Below, piece by piece: positions 37,675-50,712 of a stretch of DNA of 64,000 bases. The stretch is from Mycobacterium shimoidei. GTDB taxonomy: Bacteria; Actinomycetota; Actinomycetes; Mycobacteriales; Mycobacteriaceae. A program made the position numbers and the translations under genes. Positions within the stretch are counted from its first letter, which is position 1; every line of letters starts with the position of its first letter. Where the stretch lies: positions 1-64,000 of the forward strand of contig LQPU01000015.1 in assembly GCA_002101905.1 (NCBI GenBank), in the 5' to 3' direction. The notes under the pieces were generated by a model, which was not told the DNA's origin, searched no databases, and worked only from the letters and a program-made list of their open reading frames with translations.

Positions 37675-38682
37675 ATGACACTGCCGCTGCTTGGCCCGAT
37701 GACACTCACCGGGTTCGCCCACGCGTGGTGGTTTCTGTTCTTTCTGGTCGTCCTCGGAATCGTCGCGCTGTACATCATCGCGCAGGTGTCCCGGCAGCGG
37801 CGGATGCTGCGGTTCGCCAACATGGAGCTGCTGGAAAGCGTTGCGCCCAAACAACCCACCCGCTGGCGCCATCTGGCGGCGATTTTGTTGGTGTCGTCGT
37901 TGGTGTTGCTGACGATCGCGATGGCCGGCCCGACGCACGATGTGCGGATTCCGCGTAACCGCGCGGTGGTGATGCTGGTGATCGACGTGTCGCAGTCGAT
38001 GCGCGCCACCGACGTCGAGCCCAACCGCATGGTTGCCGCGCAAGTGGCCGCCAAGGAGTTCGCCGGTGAGCTGACGCCCGGCATCAACCTCGGGCTGATC
38101 GCCTATGCGGGTACCGCGACGGTCCTGGTGCAGCCGACCACCAATCGGGAGGCGACCAAGGCAGCACTGGACAAGTTGCAGTTCGCCGACCGCACCGCCA
38201 CCGGCGAGGGCATCTTCACCGCGCTGCAGGCCATCGCCACGGTGGGCGCGGTGATCGGCGGCGGCGACACTCCGCCGCCCGCGCGCATCGTGTTGTTCTC
38301 CGACGGCAAGGAGACAGTGCCGACCAACCCGGACAACCCCAAGGGCGCGTTCACTGCCGCGCGCACCGCCAAGGACCAGGGCGTGCCGATCTCGACGATT
38401 TCGTTCGGTACCCCGTATGGCTTCGTCGACATCAACGGCCAGCGCCAGCCGGTGCCGGTCGACGACACCACGATGAAGAAGGTCGCCGAACTGTCCGGCG
38501 GCAACAACTACAGCGCATCGAACCTGGAGCAGCTCAAAGAGGTTTACGCCACGCTGCAACAACAGATCGGCTACGAGACGATCCGTGGCGATGCCAGCGT
38601 AGGCTGGCTGCGGCTCGGTTCATTGCTGCTGGCGCTCGCTGCGCTGGCGGCGGTGCTGATCAACCGCCGACTGCCGACGTGA
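37675..38682 (+). CDS. VWA-domain membrane protein of the MoxR system
   Basis: A 335-residue protein with two N-terminal transmembrane helices ([19 protein letters not shown] and [19 protein letters not shown]), a von Willebrand A domain with the MIDAS motif [12 protein letters not shown], and a C-terminal helix ([16 protein letters not shown]). This is the BatA/BatB-like layout. It follows moxR1 and the DUF58 gene and probably forms a metal-dependent envelope complex with them. It corresponds to Rv1481. Its start codon is embedded in the last ATGA junction of the MIRU-like repeat, so its expression may depend on reinitiation. Confidence 0.9.
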   Translation: MTLPLLGPMTLTGFAHAWWFLFFLVVLGIVALYIIAQVSRQRRMLRFANMELLESVAPKQPTRWRHLAAILLVSSLVLLTIAMAGPTHDVRIPRNRAVVMLVIDVSQSMRATDVEPNRMVAAQVAAKEFAGELTPGINLGLIAYAGTATVLVQPTTNREATKAALDKLQFADRTATGEGIFTALQAIATVGAVIGGGDTPPPARIVLFSDGKETVPTNPDNPKGAFTAARTAKDQGVPISTISFGTPYGFVDINGQRQPVPVDDTTMKKVAELSGGNNYSASNLEQLKEVYATLQQQIGYETIRGDASVGWLRLGSLLLALAALAAVLINRRLPT

Positions 38683-38726
38683 GGTCCGCCGGACCAGATT
38701 TCGGTGTCGGCCTGCCGGTTCGCTAA

Positions 38727-39512
<786 letters not shown>

Positions 39513-39526
39513 CACTTAGGACGGGT

Positions 39527-40336
39527 ATGGCAGGACTGCTTGAAGGCAAACGGATTCTGGTCACGGGGATCATCACCGACGCATCCATCGCGTTTCACAT
39601 CGCCCGGGTGGCTCAGGAGCAGGGTGCGCAGTTGGTGTGCACCGGATATGACCGGCTGCGGTTGATCGAGCGCATTCTCGGCCGGCTGCCGCAGAAGCCG
39701 CCGTTGCTGGAGCTGGACGTGCAGAACCAGGACCACCTCGACACGCTGGCGCACCGGGTCACCGAGGTCATCGGTGAGGACAACAAGCTGGACGGCGTCG
39801 TGCACTCAATCGGGTACATGCCACCCAGCGGCATGGGCATCAATCCGTTCTTCGATGCGCCGTACGAGGATGTCTCGAAAGGGATTCACATCTCGGCGTT
39901 TTCGTACGCGTCGCTGGCCAAGGCGCTGTTGCCGATCATGAACCGCGGCGGCAGCATAGTCGGCATGGACTTCGACCCGACCAGGGCGATGCCCGCCTAC
40001 AACTGGATGACGGTGGCCAAGAGTGCGCTGGAGTCGGTGAACCGGTTTGTGGCGCGGGAAGCCGGCCCGTACGGTGTGCGCTCCAACTTGGTTGCGGCAG
40101 GGCCGCTTCGGACGCTGGCAATGAGCGCGATCGTCGGCGGCGCGCTCGGTGAGGAGGCCAGCGGCCAGATGCAGTTGCTGGAGCAGGGCTGGGATCAGCG
40201 GGCCCCGATCGGCTGGAACATGAAGGACGCCACCCCGGTCGCGATGACGGTATGCGCGGTGCTGTCCGACTGGCTGCCGGCTACCACCGGCGACATCATC
40301 TACGCCGACGGCGGAGCGCACACCCAATTGCTCTGA
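39527..40336 (+). CDS. inhA: Enoyl-ACP reductase InhA
   Basis: A 269-residue NADH-dependent enoyl-ACP reductase of FAS-II, the target of isoniazid-NAD and ethionamide adducts. [20 protein letters not shown] is the dinucleotide-binding segment; Tyr158 and Lys165 are in AYNWMTVAK. Resistance-linked positions Ile16, Ile21, Ser94 and Ile95 carry the wild-type residues. Compared with the M. tuberculosis protein as I recall it, Phe97 is Tyr and Gln-Thr at 99-100 is Pro-Ser ([11 protein letters not shown]). The stop overlaps the hemH start by one base, so the three genes form one operon. Confidence 0.97.
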   Translation: MAGLLEGKRILVTGIITDASIAFHIARVAQEQGAQLVCTGYDRLRLIERILGRLPQKPPLLELDVQNQDHLDTLAHRVTEVIGEDNKLDGVVHSIGYMPPSGMGINPFFDAPYEDVSKGIHISAFSYASLAKALLPIMNRGGSIVGMDFDPTRAMPAYNWMTVAKSALESVNRFVAREAGPYGVRSNLVAAGPLRTLAMSAIVGGALGEEASGQMQLLEQGWDQRAPIGWNMKDATPVAMTVCAVLSDWLPATTGDIIYADGGAHTQLL

Positions 40337-41382
40337 TGGACTTTGACGCCGTCCTGCTACTGTCCTTCGGCGGTCCCGAAGGCCCAGAGCAGGTGCGGCC
40401 GTTCCTGCAAAACGTCACTCGGGGCCGCGACGTACCGCCCGAACGGCTGGACGAAGTCGCCCAACACTACCTGCATTTCGGCGGGGTCTCGCCGATCAAC
40501 GGCATCAACCGCGCGTTGATCGAGCAGCTGCAGGCCGAACTCGACCTGCCGGTGTACTTCGGCAATCGCAACTGGGAACCGTACGTCGAAGATGCCGTTA
40601 TCACGATGCGCGACAACGGCGTTCAATGCGCTGCGGTTTTCGCCACATCGGCCTGGAGTGGCAATTCCAGCTGCACCCGGTACGTTGAGGACATCGCGCG
40701 CGCACGCCGCGCCGCCGGGGACGGGGCTCCCGAACTCGTCAAGCTGCGGCCCTACTTCGATCATCCGCTGTTCGTGGAAATGTTCGCCGAATCCGTGATT
40801 GCCGCCGGCGAGACGGTGCCCGCCGATGCTCGGCTGGTGTTCACCGCGCATTCGATCCCGGTCGCCGTCGACCAGCGCTGCGGTCCACAGCTGTACTCCC
40901 GCCAGGTTGCCTATGGCGCACAACTGGTCGCCGCGGCTGCCGGGTATCAGGACTACGACGTGGTGTGGCAGTCGCGGTCCGGGCCGCCGCATATTGCTTG
41001 GCTGGAACCCGATGTGGCCGACCATCTTTCAACGTTGACGGATGCGACGGCCGTTATCGTGTGTCCGATCGGCTTTGTCGCCGACCACATCGAAGTGGTG
41101 TGGGATCTCGATCACGAATTACGCGCACAGGCCGAGGCGGCCGGTATCGCCTTCGCCAGGGCCAGTACACCCAACGCCGATCGCCGATTCGCGCGCCTGG
41201 CCGTGGATCTGATCGACGAACTGCGCACTGGGCGCGAGCCCGCCCGCGTGACCGGGCCAGACCCGGTTCCGGGTTGCAAGGCCAGCGTCAACGGTGCGCC
41301 GTGCCGACCGCCGCATTGCGTCGCCGACTGCTCGTCGCCGTCCGAGCTCAACTCCGCCACGCCGACTGCAGAGTCGCGTTGA
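40336..41382 (+). CDS. hemH: Ferrochelatase/coproporphyrin ferrochelatase HemH with [2Fe-2S] site
   Basis: A 348-residue enzyme inserting iron into the porphyrin precursor of heme; in actinobacteria the substrate is coproporphyrin [21 protein letters not shown] and the catalytic VFTAHSIP histidine motif are present. The C-terminal cysteines Cys314, Cys323, Cys328 and Cys332 with an internal one form the actinobacterial [2Fe-2S] site. The real start is at 40336, overlapping the inhA stop. The 3' end overlaps the convergent hypothetical gene by 35 bases. Confidence 0.94.
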   Translation: MDFDAVLLLSFGGPEGPEQVRPFLQNVTRGRDVPPERLDEVAQHYLHFGGVSPINGINRALIEQLQAELDLPVYFGNRNWEPYVEDAVITMRDNGVQCAAVFATSAWSGNSSCTRYVEDIARARRAAGDGAPELVKLRPYFDHPLFVEMFAESVIAAGETVPADARLVFTAHSIPVAVDQRCGPQLYSRQVAYGAQLVAAAAGYQDYDVVWQSRSGPPHIAWLEPDVADHLSTLTDATAVIVCPIGFVADHIEVVWDLDHELRAQAEAAGIAFARASTPNADRRFARLAVDLIDELRTGREPARVTGPDPVPGCKASVNGAPCRPPHCVADCSSPSELNSATPTAESR

Positions 41383-42214
41383 CCGCGGCCATTCGCGCCG
41401 AGCGCACCACCCCGGCCAGCGGCCGCAATGCATCCCCGGCGATCTTCACCTCCGACGACGACTGCATCGCGCTGGGTGTCAGCCCGGCGCTGACGGTGAT
41501 GATCGCGTCGACATGTGCGGCAGTTTCCAGCACCCGCACTGCGCGCGACGGCGCATGGCCGGGAATTCGGTGGTGCTGCATGGCTTCCAGCAGGTCTTGC
41601 ACCAGCCGGCGCGGGTCTTCGACGTCGGGGCCGGCCACCGAAGATCCGATCCTGGTGAGTGTCTCGGCGGCCGATCGGACCGCAGAACGTAGCGTGTATT
41701 CGGCTTCGCCGAGCTCATACTGGTCCAGCGCCGGTGCACCGGGCAACGAATAGACCGTCCATGACAGCGCGCACACTTCGGGGTCGATGCCCTCCTTGAT
41801 GCCGTCGTCGGATTCGGCGTGTCTGAGCTCCGGCACCAACCCGATCGCCACGCTGGAATCACGGGGATCGGAAACGATCACGGCCTCCCCGGCGGCCAGC
41901 GCGTCCTGCTCGAACGGGGTGCCGGCGACCAGCCCGCGCACATCGCCGGGCACCGGTAACACCAGGTTCACCGACGGCGCAGCGGCCGGCGGAGTGCCCG
42001 AAGCAGACCGCAGTGTCTGCAGCAGCGACGCCGCACCGGCGTAGCTCATATCCGGCCACGGCAAACCCGTGTGGCCCGCTGCGACGCTGTCATACGCGGT
42101 CACCGATTGTATTGGAGCCCAACATGACAACGCGTCTAAGACATCGTCGGGCGCGGCCTTGCCGGCGAGCCAAGCGTTAGCCCAAAGCGAGAGCGTTGCA
42201 CTGGGGCACCACAT
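41348..42214 (-). CDS. Conserved hypothetical protein (Rv1486c type)
   Basis: A 288-residue protein without a recognised motif. The N-terminus ([22 protein letters not shown]) is helical, the middle contains [30 protein letters not shown], and the C-terminal third is helix-rich. There is no signal peptide or transmembrane helix. It is conserved beside hemH in mycobacteria (Rv1486c). I cannot assign a function. It is convergent with hemH and divergent from the nfeD gene, 57 bases away. Confidence 0.8.
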   Translation of the reverse strand: MWCPSATLSLWANAWLAGKAAPDDVLDALSCWAPIQSVTAYDSVAAGHTGLPWPDMSYAGAASLLQTLRSASGTPPAAAPSVNLVLPVPGDVRGLVAGTPFEQDALAAGEAVIVSDPRDSSVAIGLVPELRHAESDDGIKEGIDPEVCALSWTVYSLPGAPALDQYELGEAEYTLRSAVRSAAETLTRIGSSVAGPDVEDPRRLVQDLLEAMQHHRIPGHAPSRAVRVLETAAHVDAIITVSAGLTPSAMQSSSEVKIAGDALRPLAGVVRSARMAAVNATLQSAWRS

Positions 42215-42271
42215 GGTCGGCAGTCTAGTTGTTTATCCCGATTGCAGCGGGCCGCGAGATATCCTGGCGCC

Positions 42272-42706
42272 GTGCCCGTCGCACTGATCTGGCTAATCGC
42301 CGCGCTTGCCCTGGCCAGCGCGGAGGCGTTGACGGGCGACATGTTCCTGTTGATGCTGGGCGGGGGTGCGCTGGCGGCATCCGCGAGCAGTTGGCTGCTG
42401 GACTGGCCGATCTGGGCCGACGGGGCGGTGTTCCTGGTGGTTTCGGTCCTGCTGCTGGTGTTGGTGCGGCCTCCTCTGCGACGGCGGCTGACCCCTGCCA
42501 AGGGCGCGTTGACCGGCGTGCAAGCGCTGGAAGGCAAGAGCGCACTTGTGATTGATCGCGTCGCACGCCATGAGGGCCAGGTGAAGCTGGCCGGCGAAGT
42601 CTGGACGGCACGACCCTTCAACGACAGTGACGTCTACGAACCGGGGGAGCAGGTGACCGTCATGCATATCGACGGTGCCACCGCGGTGGTCTGGAAAAAC
42701 GTCTAG
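42272..42706 (+). CDS. NfeD-family membrane protein
   Basis: A 144-residue protein. Two to three N-terminal transmembrane helices (ALIWLIAALALASAEALTG, FLLMLGGGALAASASSWLL, DGAVFLVVSVLLLVLV) are followed by an OB-fold NfeD tail (GKSALVIDRVARHEGQVKL, ARPFNDSDVYEPGEQVTV). It starts with GTG at 42272. It is 14 bases upstream of an SPFH-domain gene; NfeD and stomatin-like proteins commonly form membrane microdomain pairs. It corresponds to Rv1487. Confidence 0.9.
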   Translation: MPVALIWLIAALALASAEALTGDMFLLMLGGGALAASASSWLLDWPIWADGAVFLVVSVLLLVLVRPPLRRRLTPAKGALTGVQALEGKSALVIDRVARHEGQVKLAGEVWTARPFNDSDVYEPGEQVTVMHIDGATAVVWKNV

Positions 42707-42720
42707 AGAAGGAGTCCGCA

Positions 42721-43839
42721 ATGCAGGGTGCAGCTGCCGGCTTGGTGTTCCTTGCCGTCTTAGTGATTTTCGCCGCGATCGTGGTGGCCAAGTCCATCGC
42801 GTTGATTCCGCAGGCAGAGGCTGCCGTGATCGAACGGCTGGGCCGCTACAGCCGCACGGTCAGCGGACAGCTGACCCTGTTGGTGCCGTTCATCGACCGC
42901 ATCCGCGCCCGCGTTGACCTGCGCGAGCGGGTGGTGTCGTTCCCGCCGCAACCGGTGATCACCGAGGACAACCTGACGTTGGCCATCGACACCGTGGTGT
43001 ATTTCCAGGTCACCAACCCACAGGCCGCCGTTTACGAGATCAGCAACTACATCGTCGGTGTCGAGCAGTTGACCACCACCACGCTGCGCAACGTGGTCGG
43101 CGGGATGAATCTCGAGGAGACCCTTACCTCCCGAGACCTGATCAATCAGCAGCTGCGCGGCGTCCTTGACGAGGCCACCGGCCGCTGGGGGCTGCGGGTC
43201 GCCCGCGTTGAGTTGCGCAGCATCGATCCGCCGCCGTCGATCCAGGCGTCGATGGAAAAGCAGATGAAGGCCGACCGCGAGAAGCGCGCGATGATCTTGA
43301 CCGCCGAAGGCCAGCGCGAATCGGCGATCAAGCAAGCCGAGGGCCAAAAGCAGGCGCAGATTCTGGAGGCAGAAGGCGCCAAGCAGGCCGCGATCCTGGC
43401 CGCTGAAGCCGACCGGCAGTCGCGAATGCTGCGGGCGCAGGGTGAACGCGCGGCGGCGTACCTGCAGGCCCAGGGGCAAGCCAAGGCCATCGAGAAGACG
43501 TTCGCGGCGATCAAGGCCGGCAGGCCGACGCCCGAACTGCTCGCCTACCAATACCTGCTCACCTTGCCCAAGATCGCGCAGGGCCAGTCGAGCAAGGTAT
43601 GGGTGGTGCCCACTGATTTCGGGTCGGCGTTACAGGGTTTCACCAAGATGCTGGGCGCCCCCGGTGAGGATGGGGTCTACCGGTATCAGCCGTCGCCGGT
43701 CGAGCAAGATCTACCCAGGCCGGAGGACGACAGCGCCGAAGTTGCCGAATGGTTCTCCACCGAAACCGATCCCGCGATCGTCGAGGCGGTGGCCAAGGCC
43801 GAAGCGGACGCGCGCAAGCCGGTCGAAGGCGGGCTGTGA
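42721..43839 (+). CDS. SPFH/band 7 (stomatin-like) membrane protein
   Basis: A 372-residue protein with one N-terminal helix (GLVFLAVLVIFAAIVVAKSI), a band 7 domain (EAAVIERLGRYSRTVSGQLT, LAIDTVVYFQVTNPQAAVYE) and a long Ala/Glu/Gln-rich coiled coil (about 185-260) that supports oligomerisation. The C-terminal part is acidic. AAGGAG lies just before the ATG. It pairs with the upstream NfeD protein and corresponds to Rv1488. It probably organises membrane domains or regulates membrane proteases. Confidence 0.93.
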   Translation: MQGAAAGLVFLAVLVIFAAIVVAKSIALIPQAEAAVIERLGRYSRTVSGQLTLLVPFIDRIRARVDLRERVVSFPPQPVITEDNLTLAIDTVVYFQVTNPQAAVYEISNYIVGVEQLTTTTLRNVVGGMNLEETLTSRDLINQQLRGVLDEATGRWGLRVARVELRSIDPPPSIQASMEKQMKADREKRAMILTAEGQRESAIKQAEGQKQAQILEAEGAKQAAILAAEADRQSRMLRAQGERAAAYLQAQGQAKAIEKTFAAIKAGRPTPELLAYQYLLTLPKIAQGQSSKVWVVPTDFGSALQGFTKMLGAPGEDGVYRYQPSPVEQDLPRPEDDSAEVAEWFSTETDPAIVEAVAKAEADARKPVEGGL

Positions 43840-43852
43840 GAATGCTGTGAAC

Positions 43853-44418
43853 TTATGCGGCGCTGGCCGTTTCGGGCACCAGAAAGCACACCAACACTTT
43901 GACGCCGAGTAACACCGGAAGCCAGGCCAAGGCGGCGGGCAGCGGCAGCCAGATCAGGTTGACCATCGCCAGTATGAACGTGAGGCAAAGTGCGGCAGCA
44001 CCTTTTAAGTCCGGTTGTGCCCACTCGATCACGACGGCCGCGCCGATCAGCAATCCGGCGTTGATGAGGGCCCATGCCACCCGGGATGAAATAGCGCCGC
44101 GAACGGAATCAGGTAGATCACGGCGTGCGCGATCACAAATCCGATTCGGAAACGACGGGCATCGGCGCGGTGATACCAGCGTTTGGCCGTCGTGCTCGAA
44201 ATCGTGAAAATTCCGAAAATCAAATCGAACAGCATCACCGCGAGCACCGCGGTTTGCAGCGTCGACCACCCCCGCCAGCCCCCGGCGCGCCAGATGTAGA
44301 TCCCGAGCAACGCCAACATCAACGCGCTGCCAACCGTGCCGACGATGATTTCGCCGCGACTGCGCGCAGGACCGAAGAACGTCCGCAGCACGGAGGGGTC
44401 GTGTTGGTAGGTGGTCAT
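43853..44418 (-). pseudogene. Six-helix membrane protein gene broken by a one-base frameshift
   Basis: The start at 44418 (MTTYQHDPSVLRTFFGPAR) overlaps the stop of the nitroreductase-like gene (ATGA). The first frame gives three transmembrane helices up to IYLIPFAALF, then runs thirteen residues into a TGA near 44047. The adjacent frame continues without a break with SSRVAWALINAGLLIGAAVV and three more helices to a stop at 43853. The span of 566 bases is one short of 189 codons, and adding one T in the TTT run near 44091 would restore a 188-residue protein. Either a natural mutation or a sequencing error explains it. The function is unknown. Confidence 0.7.
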
Positions 44419-44915
44419 GACGTCGCTGGAGAGTCGACTCGCAGCTCCACCATTGGCAGCGGTGTGCCGGTCTCGCTGATCGGGCTGCCGAGCGTCTGCT
44501 CGAGTGCGGGCCTGAGCCATTCCCAGGCCCGAGGGTGACGACTGCGGTAACCGGCCAGCGTGCGGTCCGCCTCGGCTTGGTCGAGGACGCGTGCGCTGGC
44601 CGGTACCGGTGCATGGCTCCCGACATAGACACGCACACGCGGGTTGGCCTGGATGTTGCGGAACCACTCGGCTTTTGCGCCGAAGCCAGACACCACCACA
44701 TAGGTGTCCGATGCCGGGTGATCGACGACCTCGAGCACGACGTAGCGTCGGGCGCCGGATTTGCGGCCGATGTGTTCAAGCATCAGCAGCCGCGACCCGA
44801 ACAATGCTCCCGCGCGGGCGCGGTAGATCCAGATCGGGGCACGCATCAGCCGACGCGACCGCAGAATACGCGCAGCGACATTGGCAAGACCCGTCGGCGG
44901 ACCGGTAGTGGACAA
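44415..44915 (-). CDS. Deazaflavin (F420)-dependent nitroreductase family protein
   Basis: A 166-residue protein of the Ddn-like split beta-barrel family. The core is LMLEHIGRKSGARRYVVLEV, VVSGFGAKAEWFRNIQANPR and VRVYVGSHAPVPASARVL, all typical of F420H2-dependent reductases. The frame opens upstream, but TTG at 44915 with AAGGGAG six bases before gives the family start. It lies 20 bases after the TetR gene and is coupled to the frameshifted membrane-protein gene, so it belongs to a TetR-controlled operon. Confidence 0.85.
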   Translation of the reverse strand: MSTTGPPTGLANVAARILRSRRLMRAPIWIYRARAGALFGSRLLMLEHIGRKSGARRYVVLEVVDHPASDTYVVVSGFGAKAEWFRNIQANPRVRVYVGSHAPVPASARVLDQAEADRTLAGYRSRHPRAWEWLRPALEQTLGSPISETGTPLPMVELRVDSPATS

Positions 44916-44935
44916 TGTGCTCTCCCTTCTGTTGT

Positions 44936-45553
44936 TCAGCGGCTGCGAAGCCCGTCCCGATAAATCGTGAAAACTTCTGTGGCCCAACGGGTTATACCTT
45001 CGGTAGAGAGTGGGTCGACGCCGAGCACTTCGGTGAGCCGCGCGCGCAGGGTCAGCACGGCCAGGTCGTTGACCAACAGGAACGCAGCGCGTACCGCCGG
45101 GTCCTGGCCGGCACTGGCGATTCCGGCGGTGACCATGGCCTCGAGAGTCTGCTCGCTGACCCGATGAAGCCGCGCGAACAACGCCGACCCGGCCGCACCC
45201 CCGCTGATCAGCATTCGGCTCAGATACCCCGGGATCGCGGAGTCGGGCGGTAGGTGGGTGGCCAGACCGTCGAGCATGCCCGGCGTGACTTCCGGCTGTA
45301 ATTCAGAAGTCGCTGTGCGCGCGGTTATCTCGGCGAGCAGCGCCTCCAGGCTGGCAACGACATAGCTGTCGACCGCCTCCACCAGCCCCTCCTTCGAGCC
45401 GTAGTGCCGCACCAGCAGCGCCGGCGACACCTGGGCCGCGGCGGCGATATCGCGCATCGTGACGGCGTCCGGACCGCGCTGGGCGAACAACCGCAGCGCT
45501 TCGTCGCGGATACGGGCCCGGGCGGTGCGGTCGTCGGGCAGGGGTGAATGCAC
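44936..45553 (-). CDS. TetR-family transcriptional regulator
   Basis: A 205-residue repressor. The N-terminal HTH is VTMRDIAAAAQVSPALLVRHY followed by GSKEGLVEAVDSYV. The C-terminal ligand domain is helix-rich without clear family markers. The GTG start at 45553 is two bases from an inverted repeat that should be its operator. It is the first gene of an operon with the F420-type reductase and a membrane protein. The inducer is unknown. Confidence 0.88.
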   Translation of the reverse strand: MHSPLPDDRTARARIRDEALRLFAQRGPDAVTMRDIAAAAQVSPALLVRHYGSKEGLVEAVDSYVVASLEALLAEITARTATSELQPEVTPGMLDGLATHLPPDSAIPGYLSRMLISGGAAGSALFARLHRVSEQTLEAMVTAGIASAGQDPAVRAAFLLVNDLAVLTLRARLTEVLGVDPLSTEGITRWATEVFTIYRDGLRSR

Positions 45554-45554
45554 A

Positions 45555-45568
45555 TTTACTATTGTAAA
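45555..45568. promoter_or_regulatory. Inverted repeat at the TetR start, likely autoregulatory operator
   Basis: TTTAC-TATT-GTAAA has perfect five-base arms, followed by the eight-base palindrome AAACGTTT at 45566-45573. The AT-rich segment ends two bases upstream of the GTG start and probably overlaps the promoter. Confidence 0.55.
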
Positions 45569-45650
45569 CGTTTGTTTAGTCCGCCCGAGCGCGGGAGGTC
45601 AATGGTGTGGTCGCTGAATGTAGTTTGCCGAACGGGCTATGGCCGGTTCG

Positions 45651-46439
45651 TCATCCGCGTAACGCCGGCTCGGGGTCCGCGGCATCGGCGACCCGCGTCC
45701 GATGCTGGCGGCGGTGGTGACGAATCTCATAGGACAGCAATGCCACCCCGACGGCCCCGATGCACACCGACACCAATAAGAGCAGCGGGCTGAGGTCACC
45801 GGTGAGTGCGTCACCGAGGATCACTATTGCCGTGGTCCCCGGAAGCACGCCCACCAGCGTCGCCAGTGTGTAGGGCACTACCCGCACCGCCGACGCCCCG
45901 ACGGCATAGTTGAGCACCGAAAACGGCACCGCCGGAATCAATCGCAGCGACATGACCGCCGGCCAGCCACGGTCACGCAGCCGCGCGTTCAGCGTCGCCA
46001 CGGCGTCGTGGCGAACCAGACGGCTGAGTCGCCAACCGGCCGCGCGCACCAGCAGCAATGCGATTACCGCGCTGGTGGTGCTGGCCCCCACCGCGAGCGC
46101 TACGCCCAGCACCGGCCCGAACAGCAGCCCGGCCGCCAGCGTGAACGCGGTACGTGGGAACGGCAAAACGGTGATGACGATGTGCGCGCCCAAAAACGCG
46201 AGTGGGAACCACGGGCCCACCGACTTGGCCCAGTCGCGCAGCTGCACCGCAGTCGGCAGCGGAACCAGCAGCGCGACCGCGACCAGGACCATAACGGCGG
46301 CGGCCGTCACCGCGATCCGCCGGCGCGGCACCTGGCGTGCCGTCGTGATCACGGTCGAACCCAGTCCCCGCAGCGTTTCCGCGATCTTGTTCCTGGCGAT
46401 CTTGTTCGTGGCGATCTTGTTTGTGGCGGAAGTCGTCAC
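45651..46439 (-). CDS. TVP38/TMEM64 (DedA-like, VTT domain) membrane protein
   Basis: A 262-residue polytopic protein. The VTT-domain hallmarks are HIVITVLPFPRTAFTLAAGLLFG and LRLIPAVPFSVLNYAVGAS, in which a proline-rich re-entrant segment and Arg-x-x-Pro motif occur. The GTG at 46439 is chosen as in Rv1491c; the frame is open further upstream. Near the N-terminus a 15-bp unit is repeated three times, giving TNKIATNKIARNKIA. The family acts in lipid scrambling or transport, but the substrate is not known here. It is divergent from mutA. Confidence 0.85.
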   Translation of the reverse strand: MTTSATNKIATNKIARNKIAETLRGLGSTVITTARQVPRRRIAVTAAAVMVLVAVALLVPLPTAVQLRDWAKSVGPWFPLAFLGAHIVITVLPFPRTAFTLAAGLLFGPVLGVALAVGASTTSAVIALLLVRAAGWRLSRLVRHDAVATLNARLRDRGWPAVMSLRLIPAVPFSVLNYAVGASAVRVVPYTLATLVGVLPGTTAIVILGDALTGDLSPLLLLVSVCIGAVGVALLSYEIRHHRRQHRTRVADAADPEPALRG

Positions 46440-46606
46440 AATGTCCAGACTACGGGCCAGAAGTGCACAACTCACTTCACGCGCCGGGCGATTCGTCTTT
46501 GCCTGCAGCACCTCCCCGCAGAGCCGCCGACGGCTATCAATTAGCCTGGTTAGCAACCGCAAGGCCCGCTTACGGGCGCTACTTGCTGCGAAAACAGGAG
46601 CCGCCG

Positions 46607-48447
46607 GTGTCTCTCGATGTGTCCGCCGACCCCGCCGACCTGGGGCAGGGCCACGCCCGTTGGCGCGCGGCGGTGGCCGAGGTGCTGGCCAAAAGCATGC
46701 GACGCGATGCCGACCAGCTCGGCACGGAACCCGAGCGCCTGCTGGACACCCCGACGTATGAGGGGTTCGCCATCAGGGCGCTCTACACCGCATTGGACGC
46801 TCTGCCCGAACGCCCGCTGCCCGGCGAGTGGCCCTATGTCCGCGGCGCCGACGCGCTGCGTGACGTCAACTCGGGCTGGAAGGTCGCCGAGGCGTTTCCC
46901 AGCAACGGCGCCAACGATAACGCCGGACTTTTGGCGGCGCTCACCAACGGGGTGAGCGCGCTGGTGCTCCGTGTCGGCGACGCCGGGGTGGCGCCGGCAC
47001 AACTCGAGCAACTGCTCACCGGGGTGTACCTGGACCTGGTGCCGATCATCGTCGACGCCGGAGCCGACTACACCGCGGCGGCCGATGTGCTGCTGGGCCT
47101 GCTCACGCGGCTGGACACCGCGACGACGTTGTCGGTCGACTTGGGAGCTGACCCGTTGACCGCACCGCTGTCGGCACGCCCGGCGCCGTCGCTCGAGGAG
47201 GTGATCGCGACCGCGAAGCGGATGCCGCACGGCCGCGGCGTGCGGTCGATCACCGTCGACGGCCCCACTTTCCACAATCTGGGCGCCAACGCGGCCTGGG
47301 AGCTGGCCGGCAGCATCGCGGCCGCTGTGGTCTACCTGCGGAAGCTGGACGAATCCGGCATGCCGATCGATAAAGCCTTGCAGCAGATCAGTTTTCGCCT
47401 CGCCGCAGACGACGACCAGTTCATGACGATCGCCAAGATGCGGGCGGCTCGTCAGCTGTGGGCGCGGGTAGCCGAAGTCGTGGGCGAACCCGCGGGCGGC
47501 GCGGCGGTCATCCACGCCGAGACCTCGCTGCCGATGATGACGCAGCGCGACCCGTGGGTGAACATGCTGCGCACCACGCTGGCCGCCTTCGGCGCCGGGG
47601 TCGGTGGAGCCGACACCGTGCTGGTGTTGCCGTTCGACGTGGCGATTCCCGGCGGCTTCCCGGACATGTCGACGGCCTTTTCCCGCCGCATCGCCCGCAA
47701 CACCCAACTGCTGCTGCTCGAGGAGTCACATCTCGGCCGAGTGCTCGACCCGGCGGGCGGCTCATGGTACGTCGAGGACCTCACCGAACAACTCGCGCAG
47801 CAGGCCTGGCAGCACTTTCAATCCATCGAGGCACGCGGCGGATTTGTCGCCGCGCGCGACTATGTGGCCGGGCAGATCGCCGAGATCGCGGAGCGTCGCA
47901 TCGACGACATCGCGCACCGCCGCACCGCCATCACCGGGGTCAACGAATACCCGAACCTCGACGAGCAGCCGCTGCCGAGAGCCGATTCGTCGTCTGCTGT
48001 CCGGCGTTATGCGGAGGGCTTCGAGGCGCTGCGGGACCGTTCGGATGCCTACCTGCAGCGCACCGGGTCACGTCCGCAGGTGCTGCTGCTGCCGTTGGGG
48101 CCGCTGGCCGAGCACAATATTCGGGCGACGTTCGCGGCCAACCTGTTGGCCTCCGGCGGTATCGAAGCAGTCAACCCCGGGCCCGTGGACGCCGCGGGCG
48201 TGGCCGAGGCCGTCGCGGCGGCCAAGACCGACACCGCGGTCATCTGCGGCACCGACAAGCGCTATGCTGCGGAAGCCGCCGGCGTCGTCGAGGCTGCCCG
48301 CGGCGCCGGACTGCAGCGTATTTATCTGGCCGGCCCGGAAAAGGCGCTCGAGGGCGTCGCAGACGATCATCGACCGGATGACTATCTGACCGCGAACATC
48401 GATGCGGTCGACGCGTTGTCGAATCTGCTGACTCGGTTGGGAGCGTA

Positions 48448-48448
<1 letters not shown>
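46607..48448 (+). CDS. mutA: Methylmalonyl-CoA mutase small subunit
   Basis: A 613-residue beta subunit of the heterodimeric mutase that interconverts succinyl-CoA and methylmalonyl-CoA. It is homologous to MutB but has lost the cobalamin motif: the position of DxHxxG reads GPLAEHNIR. It retains [40 protein letters not shown] segments and [10 protein letters not shown]. The GTG at 46607 has CAGGAG six bases upstream; the frame is open earlier. The stop overlaps mutB by one base. Confidence 0.94.

Positions 48449-50712
<2,264 letters not shown>

Noticed and set aside
37508..37705. Minus-strand frames across the MIRU-like repeat giving [16 protein letters not shown] repeated peptides
   Set aside because: They are the reverse translation of the repeat and have no start signals; the plus-strand stop-start chain explains the sequence better.
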